Assembly (NCBI GenBank): GCA_905215195.1
Contig: CAJMPF010000120.1
Span: forward strand, 1 to 5,731
Direction: 5' to 3'
Length of the DNA stretch: 5,731 nt
DNA from: an uncultured bacterium
GTDB lineage: Bacteria > Actinomycetota > Coriobacteriia > Coriobacteriales > Coriobacteriaceae
Shown here one piece after another: positions 1-4,686 of the stretch (position 1 is the first letter of the stretch; each line of letters starts with the position of its first letter). A model generated the notes under the pieces. That model saw only the letters and a program-made list of their open reading frames with translations. It searched no databases and had not been told where the DNA came from. Made by a program: the position numbers and the translations under genes.

Positions 1-156
1 GGGGAGCCGGTGGCCTATCTTATCGGCGAGTGGGAGTTTTACGGCCTTGGGCTGGACATTTCGCCCGCCGTGCTCATCCCGCGCCCCGACACCGAGGTGC
101 TGGTGCAGACGGTCGTCCACGAGCTGGACTCCGGCGCGGACTGCCGCGTGCTCGAG
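1..156 (+). pseudogene. prmC: 5'-partial prmC (hemK) fragment cut off before its methyltransferase core
   Basis: Codons 1-41 read GEPVAYLIG, then EWEFYGL, then LIPRPDTEVLV. This is the conserved block of PrmC between its N-terminal helical domain and its Rossmann methyltransferase domain (E. coli PrmC has EGEPIAHLTG and LIPRPDTECLV). PrmC methylates the glutamine of the GGQ motif in release factors RF1 and RF2. After the codons for RVLE (about 145-156) the expected SAM-binding glycine motif (GxGxG type) is absent, as is the catalytic NPPY motif further on; ATPase sequence follows instead. The gene therefore enters from the left without its catalytic half. It could be a real broken gene or the left half of an artificial join. 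The family call rests on motif recall, not on a search. Confidence 0.82.
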
Positions 157-2355
157 AGCGCCACGATGAAGATCGAAGAGGCTGCACTCACCGGCGAGTC
201 CGTGCCTGTCGAGAAGCATGCCAACGTGATCGAGCTCGCCGCCGGCACCGATGACGTGCCGCTCGGCGACCGCAAGAACATGTGCTACATGGGCTCCACC
301 GTGGTGTACGGCCGTGGCCGCGCCGTCGTAGTCGGTACCGGCATGGATACCGAGATGGGCAAGATCGCCGGTGCCCTGGCCGAGGCCAAGGAAGAGCTCA
401 CGCCGCTGCAGGTGAAGCTTGCCGAGCTCAGCCGCATCCTCACCATCATGGTTATCGTCATCTGCGTCGTCATCTTTGGTGTCGATATCATCCGCCACGG
501 CGTGGGCAACGTTCTTACCGACCCGACCGCCCTGCTCGACACCTTTATGGTCGCTGTCTCGCTTGCCGTCGCCGCCATCCCCGAGGGCCTGGTTGCCGTC
601 GTGACCATCGTGCTGTCGCTTGGCGTGACCAAGATGGCCAAGCGTCAGGCAATCATCCGCAAGCTCTCTGCCGTCGAGACCCTTGGCTGCACGCAGACCA
701 TCTGCTCCGACAAGACCGGTACCCTTACCCAAAACAAGATGACCGTCGTCAAGCACGAGCTCGCCGCGCCTAAGGAGAAGTTCCTGGCCGGCATGGCTCT
801 GTGCTCCGATGCCCAGTGGGACGAGGAGCTGGGCGAGGCCGTGGGCGAGCCGACTGAGTGCGCGCTCGTCAACGACGCCGGCAAGGCGGGCCTCACTGGC
901 CTGACTGCCGAGCACCCGCGCGTGGGCGAGGCCCCGTTCGACTCGGGCCGCAAGATGATGTCCGTGGTCGTCGAGACCCTTGACGGCGAGTATGAGCAGT
1001 ACACCAAGGGCGCGCCCGACGTGGTGATCGGCCTGTGCACCCATATCTACGACGGCGATAAGGTCGTCCCCCTGACCGAGGAGCGTCGCGCCGAGCTCGT
1101 GGCCGCCAACAAGGCCATGGCCGACGAGGCCCTGCGCGTACTGGCGCTGGCAAGCCGCACCTACACCGAGGTCCCGAGCGACTGCAGCCCCGCTGCGCTC
1201 GAGCACGACCTGGTCTTCTGCGGCCTGTCCGGCATGATTGACCCGGTCCGCCCCGAGGTTGCCGACGCCATCCGCGAGGCCCACGATGCCGGTATCCGCA
1301 CCGTCATGATCACGGGCGACCACATCGACACCGCCGTGGCCATCGCCAAGCAGCTGGGCATCGTCACCGATCGCAGCCATGCCATCACCGGTGCCGACCT
1401 CGATCGCATGAGCGACGAGGAACTCGACGCGCACATCGAGGACTACGGCGTGTACGCCCGCGTCCAGCCCGAGCACAAGACACGCATCGTCGAGGCTTGG
1501 AAGTCGCGCGACCAGATCGTGGCCATGACGGGCGACGGCGTCAACGACGCCCCGTCCATCAAGCGCGCCGACATCGGCGTGGGCATGGGCATTACTGGTA
1601 CCGACGTCACCAAGAACGTCGCCGACATGGTGCTCGCCGACGACAATTTCGCCACCATCATCGGTGCCTGCGAAGAGGGCCGTCGCATCTACGACAACAT
1701 CCGCAAGGTCATCCAGTTCCTGCTTTCGGCCAACCTTGCCGAGGTCTTCTCGGTATTCATCGCCACGCTTATCGGCTTTACCATCTTCCAGCCGGTGCAG
1801 CTGCTGTGGGTGAACCTGGTCACCGACTGTTTCCCCGCGCTCGCGCTGGGCATGGAGGACGCCGAGGGCGACATCATGAAGCGCAAGCCGCGCAACGCCA
1901 AGGACGGTGTCTTTGCCGGACATATGGGTCTGGACTGCGTGGTCCAGGGCCTAATCATCACCGTGCTGGTGCTGGCGAGCTTCTTTGTGGGCGTGTACTT
2001 TGACATGGGCTACATCCACATCGCCGATATGATTGCCGGCAATGCCGACGAGGAAGGCGTGATGATGGCGTTCATCACGCTCAACATGGTCGAGATTTTC
2101 CACTGCTTCAATATGCGCAGCCGTCGTGCGTCGCTGTTCACCATGAAGAAGCAGAACAAGTGGCTGTGGGCTTCCGCCGCGCTGGCACTGGTGCTGACGG
2201 TGATCGTGACCGTGCAGCCGACGCTTGCCGAGATGTTCTTTGGCCCTGTGACGCTTGAGCTCAAGGGCGTTCTTGCCGCGCTGGGCCTGGCCTTCCTGAT
2301 CATCCCGCTGATGGAGATCTACAAGGCGATCATGCGCGCGGTCGAAAAAGGGTAG
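1..2355 (+). CDS. Chimeric frame: PrmC fragment fused to N-terminally truncated P2-type (Ca2+-like) cation ATPase
   Basis: The frame is open from base 1 (start lies outside the window) to TAG at 2353-2355; 784 codons are visible. Codons 1 to about 50 are PrmC-like. The rest is a P-type ATPase that would pump cations across the cytoplasmic membrane using ATP. Seen motifs, numbered from window codon 1: actuator TGES 64-67; M4 PEGL 194-197; phosphorylation loop DKTGT 237-241 (Asp237); nucleotide-binding KGAPD 336-340; TGD 438-440; hinge TGDGVNDAP 510-518. Likely Ca2+ ligands are present by comparison with SERCA: Glu195 (M4), Asn578 and Glu581 (M5), Asn605, Thr608 and Asp609 (M6), Glu698 (M8). 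Membrane segments M3 to M10 can be traced. Missing are the normal N-terminus, M1, M2 and the first part of the actuator domain, roughly 150-170 residues by comparison with SERCA. Family assignment of the ATPase part is secure. The exact ion is inferred. A functional pump is doubtful as the frame stands. The GTG at base 10 lies inside a conserved PrmC motif and is not a credible start. Confidence 0.85.
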   Translation, partial: GEPVAYLIGEWEFYGLGLDISPAVLIPRPDTEVLVQTVVHELDSGADCRVLESATMKIEEAALTGESVPVEKHANVIELAAGTDDVPLGDRKNMCYMGSTVVYGRGRAVVVGTGMDTEMGKIAGALAEAKEELTPLQVKLAELSRILTIMVIVICVVIFGVDIIRHGVGNVLTDPTALLDTFMVAVSLAVAAIPEGLVAVVTIVLSLGVTKMAKRQAIIRKLSAVETLGCTQTICSDKTGTLTQNKMTVVKHELAAPKEKFLAGMALCSDAQWDEELGEAVGEPTECALVNDAGKAGLTGLTAEHPRVGEAPFDSGRKMMSVVVETLDGEYEQYTKGAPDVVIGLCTHIYDGDKVVPLTEERRAELVAANKAMADEALRVLALASRTYTEVPSDCSPAALEHDLVFCGLSGMIDPVRPEVADAIREAHDAGIRTVMITGDHIDTAVAIAKQLGIVTDRSHAITGADLDRMSDEELDAHIEDYGVYARVQPEHKTRIVEAWKSRDQIVAMTGDGVNDAPSIKRADIGVGMGITGTDVTKNVADMVLADDNFATIIGACEEGRRIYDNIRKVIQFLLSANLAEVFSVFIATLIGFTIFQPVQLLWVNLVTDCFPALALGMEDAEGDIMKRKPRNAKDGVFAGHMGLDCVVQGLIITVLVLASFFVGVYFDMGYIHIADMIAGNADEEGVMMAFITLNMVEIFHCFNMRSRRASLFTMKKQNKWLWASAALALVLTVIVTVQPTLAEMFFGPVTLELKGVLAALGLAFLIIPLMEIYKAIMRAVEKG
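140..156. other. prmC/ATPase junction at apparent microhomology
   Basis: The switch between families falls in the codons for ADCRVLE (136-156). PrmC proteins usually have a short run such as RVLD or RILD just before their SAM-binding glycines. P2-type ATPases usually have AD-x-R-x-L/V-x-E just before the segment leading to TGES. The string GCCGCGTGCTCGAG (143-156) is therefore plausible in both parent genes. I cannot place the join to the base without the intact parents. Confidence 0.6.
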
Positions 2356-2366
2356 CGCACTCGTCC

Positions 2367-2454
2367 GGGCCCGCCCCACGCCCTTTCTCCCTCACTGGTC
2401 CTCGCGCTTTGCGCTGCGGGATCGTTCGGGAGAAAGGGCTTCCGGGGCGGGCCC
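2367..2454. repeat. 88-bp imperfect palindrome (long stem-loop or cruciform)
   Basis: Outer arms: GGGCCCGCCCC (2367-2377) and its exact reverse complement GGGGCGGGCCC (2444-2454). Inner arms: CCCTTTCTCCC (2381-2391) and its exact reverse complement GGGAGAAAGGG (2428-2438). They are separated by an asymmetric internal loop of 3 bases (ACG) on the left and 5 (CTTCC) on the right. That gives 22 perfect pairs. The 36-base apical part can fold further: GCGC 2404-2407 with GCGC 2411-2414 around TTT, flanked by GGTCC 2397-2401 with GGGATC 2418-2423 including a wobble. It begins 12 bases after the ATPase stop. No T-tract follows directly, so it is not a textbook intrinsic terminator. It may be a processing or stability structure, a dispersed palindromic repeat, or a Rho-assisted end. 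Confidence 0.8.
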
Positions 2455-2513
2455 TGCGGTGGCTTTGCTGGCTTTTCTCCCGTGCGGATGAAAAGGGCTG
2501 AGGGAAAGTTTGT

Positions 2514-2547
2514 GAGCTGGTCGGGCTTTGCCCGGCCAGCTCTTTTT
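2514..2547 (+). terminator. Rho-independent terminator upstream of rsgA
   Basis: GAGCTGGTCGGGC (2514-2526) pairs with GCCCGGCCAGCTC (2530-2542) around a TTT loop: 13 pairs including one T-G wobble, followed directly by five T (2543-2547). It should end transcripts arriving from the ATPase side, so rsgA needs a promoter between about 2525 and 2590, or read-through. Confidence 0.88.
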
Positions 2548-2557
2548 GATTTAAAAT
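2528..2557 (+). promoter_or_regulatory. Possible rsgA promoter
   Basis: TAAAAT (2552-2557) resembles a sigma-70-type -10 box and lies in the only A/T-rich patch before rsgA. TTGCCC (2528-2533), 18 bases upstream, is a partial -35 match but sits inside the terminator stem. A promoter in this short gap is expected because a terminator precedes it, but the sequence match alone is weak. Confidence 0.35.
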
Positions 2558-2584
2558 ACCTGCTCAGTTGTGATTTGTGGTGCT

Positions 2585-2590
2585 GGGAGG
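2585..2590 (+). promoter_or_regulatory. Ribosome binding site deciding the rsgA start
   Basis: GGGAGG lies five bases before GTG at 2596. No comparable site precedes the in-frame GTG at 2482, which would otherwise give a 38-residue longer protein. Confidence 0.8.
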
Positions 2591-2595
2591 CGTTT

Positions 2596-3774
2596 GTGGG
2601 CAAGGCGAAGGCGAAGAAAAAGACGACGGGGGCGCGGGCTAAGCGCGATCGTCGTCGGAAGCTTGCGACCGAGGCCCCCGCATCTGCCGAGGAGCTGCTG
2701 GCAAACGTGCCGGGACTCGACGCGCTGCAGGATGTTCCGGCGTTCGATGACCTGCCGGTCGATGAAGCTCAGCAGGCGGCATTTGACGACTTTTGCGCAC
2801 ATGCCGAGGAGCCCGAGCAGATGCAGCTTGGCGCCGTGGTGCGCTTGGATCGCGGGTTTCCGCTGGTGGCGACTGCCGACGACACCTTTCGCGCCGAGCA
2901 TGCCGTGGGGTTTGCCAAGTCGCGCGGCGAGGACGAGGTCCTGCTGCCTGCCGTGGGCGACCGTGTGGCGGTGCGCCGCGCTCCCGGGCACGATATGGGC
3001 GTGATTGAGTGCGTGCTGCCGCGCCGTACGAGCTTTGAGCGTTGGCGCGGCCGTGCCCGCGGAGAGCGTCAGGTGCTCTGCTCCAACGTGGATAGCGTGC
3101 TAATCGTGCAGGCGCTCGGTGCCGGTGAGGTGCTGCTCGACCGCGTGGCGCGCTCGCTGGTGTTGGCGCTCGACTGCGATGCCGAGCCGGTGGTGGTGCT
3201 CACCAAAGCTGACCGCTGCGATGCCGAGGAGCTCGAGCGCGATCTGGACCGCGTGCGCCGCCTGGTGGGTCCGGACGTGCGCGTGATCGTGACGTCCTCT
3301 GCCGAGGGCCGCCGCCGGGACGAGGTCCGTGTCTGCGTGCCTGCCGGGAGCTGCGCCATGATTCTGGGCGAGTCGGGTGCCGGCAAGTCGACGCTGCTCA
3401 ATGCACTGCTGGGCCACGATACGTTGGCGACCGGCGGTGTGCGCGAACGCGACGACCAGGGCCGTCACACTACCGTCGCGCGCGTGATGGTGGCGCTGCC
3501 GGGCGACGCCGGTGTGATCGCCGATGCCCCGGGCCTGCGCAGCCTACCGCTCGTGGGTCACGAGCGGGGTCTGGCGCGCGCCTTCCCCGAGATTGTCGAG
3601 GCATCGCGCGCGTGCCGGTTTGGCGATTGCACACATACCCATGAGCCGGGTTGCGCCGTTCGCGAGGCCGAGGACGCCGGGCAGATCGACAGTCTGCGTC
3701 TGGAAACGTTCCAAAACTTGGCGTCATCCATGCGCGTGAGTGCTCAAATGCTCGATCCCGATGTCCATCTGTAA
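2596..3774 (+). CDS. rsgA: RsgA, ribosome small-subunit-dependent GTPase
   Basis: Encodes 392 residues of the YjeQ/YloQ (RsgA) family, a cytoplasmic GTPase that binds the maturing 30S subunit and aids its late assembly. Domain order: a Lys/Arg-rich tail (about 1-25), an acidic linker, an OB fold (about 76-155), a circularly permuted GTPase domain (about 163-330), and a C-terminal zinc domain. Permuted motif order is visible: G4 TKAD 203-206, G5 SAEG from 235, G1 GESGAGKST 258-266, G2 HTT 291-293, G3 DAPG 310-313. The zinc motif is Cys340-x4-Cys345-x-His347-x5-Cys353, the family pattern. I chose GTG 2596 because GGGAGG (2585-2590) sits five bases upstream. An in-frame GTG at 2482 would translate through the terminator hairpin and add a tail unlike the family. 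It is flanked by terminators on both sides, so it is probably monocistronic. All key residues are intact. Confidence 0.95.
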   Translation: MGKAKAKKKTTGARAKRDRRRKLATEAPASAEELLANVPGLDALQDVPAFDDLPVDEAQQAAFDDFCAHAEEPEQMQLGAVVRLDRGFPLVATADDTFRAEHAVGFAKSRGEDEVLLPAVGDRVAVRRAPGHDMGVIECVLPRRTSFERWRGRARGERQVLCSNVDSVLIVQALGAGEVLLDRVARSLVLALDCDAEPVVVLTKADRCDAEELERDLDRVRRLVGPDVRVIVTSSAEGRRRDEVRVCVPAGSCAMILGESGAGKSTLLNALLGHDTLATGGVRERDDQGRHTTVARVMVALPGDAGVIADAPGLRSLPLVGHERGLARAFPEIVEASRACRFGDCTHTHEPGCAVREAEDAGQIDSLRLETFQNLASSMRVSAQMLDPDVHL

Positions 3775-3791
3775 TTGATTTTTCCTATGAC

Positions 3792-3826
3792 AGCCGTCTC
3801 CCAACTGTTCGGGAGACGGCTTTTTT
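3792..3826 (+). terminator. Rho-independent terminator after rsgA
   Basis: AGCCGTCTCCC (3792-3802) pairs perfectly with GGGAGACGGCT (3811-3821) around an 8-base loop. A run of six T follows (3821-3826, the first T also closing the stem). It lies 17 bases after the rsgA stop and separates rsgA from the pilus operon. Confidence 0.95.
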
Positions 3827-3856
3827 GCTGCGGAAAAGCCTCGAAACATGCAGTTT

Positions 3857-3916
3857 GCTGACGTGCTGACCAAAACCTTGCCACGAGCTTGACGGGCTGG
3901 TCAGCTTTTGGTCAGC
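3857..3916. promoter_or_regulatory. Clustered GCTGAC/GTCAGC half-sites, candidate operator of the pilus operon
   Basis: Two forward half-sites, GCTGAC at 3857-3862 and 3865-3870, face two inverted ones, GGTCAGC at 3899-3905 and 3910-3916. The inverted pair is spaced 11 bases start to start, about one helical turn. The longest exact match is GCTGACCAAAA (3865-3875) against TTTTGGTCAGC (3906-3916), an 11-bp inverted repeat with a 30-base spacer. The cluster lies between the rsgA terminator and the cpaB-like gene, next to a TTGACA box. Binding by a dimeric or tetrameric regulator is an inference; a stem-loop in RNA or DNA is an alternative. No known regulator motif was recognised. Confidence 0.5.
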
Positions 3917-3923
3917 GATTGGT

Positions 3924-3929
3924 TTGACA
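3924..3929 (+). promoter_or_regulatory. Possible -35 box of the pilus operon promoter
   Basis: TTGACA matches the sigma-70-type -35 consensus exactly and lies eight bases after the last GGTCAGC half-site. The hexamers 16-18 bases downstream (around 3946-3953) are poor -10 boxes, so either the match is chance or the promoter depends on an activator. About 97 bases separate it from the cpaB-like start. Confidence 0.3.
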
Positions 3930-3989
3930 TCGAAAACCAAGATCGCGATTGCGGCGCTTTGCACTCTGACCGCCCAGACAATGGTGGTA

Positions 3990-4003
3990 CGGGCATTCGC
4001 CCG
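3990..4003 (+). other. Small hairpin in the cpaB leader
   Basis: CGGGC (3990-3994) pairs with GCCCG (3999-4003) around ATTC. It sits about 11 bases before the Shine-Dalgarno sequence. A five-pair stem is short for this GC content and may be chance. Confidence 0.3.
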
Positions 4004-4016
4004 GCACTGCCATGAG

Positions 4017-4021
4017 AGGAG
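4017..4021 (+). promoter_or_regulatory. Ribosome binding site deciding the cpaB start
   Basis: AGGAG lies five bases before GTG at 4027. The alternative in-frame ATG (4012-4014) sits upstream of and against this site, so it is unlikely to be used. Confidence 0.7.
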
Positions 4022-4026
4022 CGGCC

Positions 4027-4686
4027 GTGAACAAGAGCAAGCGCATCGCCATCAGTCTGGTCGCGGGCGTGCTCGCTGCTCTGCTCTGTATGGTTTACGG
4101 CTCGTCGATCCGCTCGCAAGCCGAACAGGTCCAGGCTGAGACCTTGGCCAGGTACGGTGGCGATCGCGTCGAGGTATGCGTCGCGGCGCGCGATATCGAT
4201 GTGGGCGAGACCCTCGATGAGACCAATGTCATAACCCAGGAATGGTTGACAAGTCTGCTGCCGCGTGACGCGGCGACCGAGCTGCGCCAGGTGCGCGGCG
4301 ACGTGACGACTTCGCGTATTCCCAAAAACGCCGTGATCTGCAATGTCTACACCAAGGCCGAGAGCCACAAGCTCGAGGTGCCTAAGGGCAAGGTCGCCGT
4401 TTCGGTGGCGGTCGATGCCGAGCACTCGGTCGGCGGTGCTACGGGCGTGGGCAGCTACGTGGATGTGTATGTGCAAAAAGACGGCGTAACCGATCGGCTG
4501 TGCGGCGCGTACGTGATCGATACCAGTGAAGATTCCGGTGCCACGCGCGAGGGCAAGATCGAATGGGTGACGCTGGCGGCTGACCCCGAAGACGTCAAGG
4601 AACTGCTGGGGGCATCGGGCAAGGGAACGGTCAGCTTGACGATTCCCGCCACGGCGCGCGGCAAAAAGAGCGGAGGCGACGAGTGA
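4027..4686 (+). CDS. cpaB: CpaB/RcpC-like Flp pilus assembly protein with SAF domain
   Basis: Encodes 219 residues. An N-terminal basic stretch (NKSKR) is followed by one hydrophobic segment (about 7-24), a signal anchor that would place the rest outside the cytoplasmic membrane. A SAF-type domain starts near residue 47: VEVCVAARDIDVGETL, then a variable stretch, then a second half with VPKGKVAVSVAVDAEHSVGG and GSYVDVYV, the pattern of CpaB/RcpC proteins of the Tad (Flp pilus) system. CpaB is associated with the pilus secretion channel. GTG 4027 is preferred because AGGAG (4017-4021) lies five bases upstream; an in-frame ATG at 4012 overlaps that site and has no Shine-Dalgarno of its own. The stop overlaps the start of the next gene (TGATG), so the two are probably translationally coupled. 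A clear strong terminator upstream makes this the first gene of its operon. The family call rests on motifs and on the neighbour; the protein is somewhat short. Confidence 0.8.
   Translation: MNKSKRIAISLVAGVLAALLCMVYGSSIRSQAEQVQAETLARYGGDRVEVCVAARDIDVGETLDETNVITQEWLTSLLPRDAATELRQVRGDVTTSRIPKNAVICNVYTKAESHKLEVPKGKVAVSVAVDAEHSVGGATGVGSYVDVYVQKDGVTDRLCGAYVIDTSEDSGATREGKIEWVTLAADPEDVKELLGASGKGTVSLTIPATARGKKSGGDE
4672..4676 (+). promoter_or_regulatory. Ribosome binding site of the cpaE/tadZ-like gene
   Basis: GGAGG lies inside the end of the cpaB-like gene, nine bases before ATG at 4686. With the TGATG overlap it supports the chosen start and coupled translation. Confidence 0.7.

Noticed and set aside
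10..12. GTG at base 10 as the true start of the first gene
   Set aside because: It is the Val of the conserved PrmC string GEPVAYLIG, and the frame is open upstream to base 1, so the gene enters from outside the window.
2482..2595. N-terminal 38-residue extension of RsgA from GTG 2482
   Set aside because: It would be translated through an intrinsic terminator, has no Shine-Dalgarno and no resemblance to the family; GTG 2596 has GGGAGG at ideal spacing.
2551..2991. - strand 146-residue frame opposite the start of rsgA
   Set aside because: Antisense to confident rsgA coding sequence, with no start signal and no family motif.
4012..4014. ATG 4012 as start of the cpaB-like gene
   Set aside because: It overlaps the AGGAG site that serves GTG 4027 and has no ribosome binding site of its own.
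3924..4139. Small + strand frame from TTG 3924 with a hydrophobic-looking N-terminus (KIAIAALCTLTAQ)
   Set aside because: No Shine-Dalgarno site, overlaps the cpaB-like gene in another frame, and the C-terminal part is Arg/Gly-rich out-of-frame translation.
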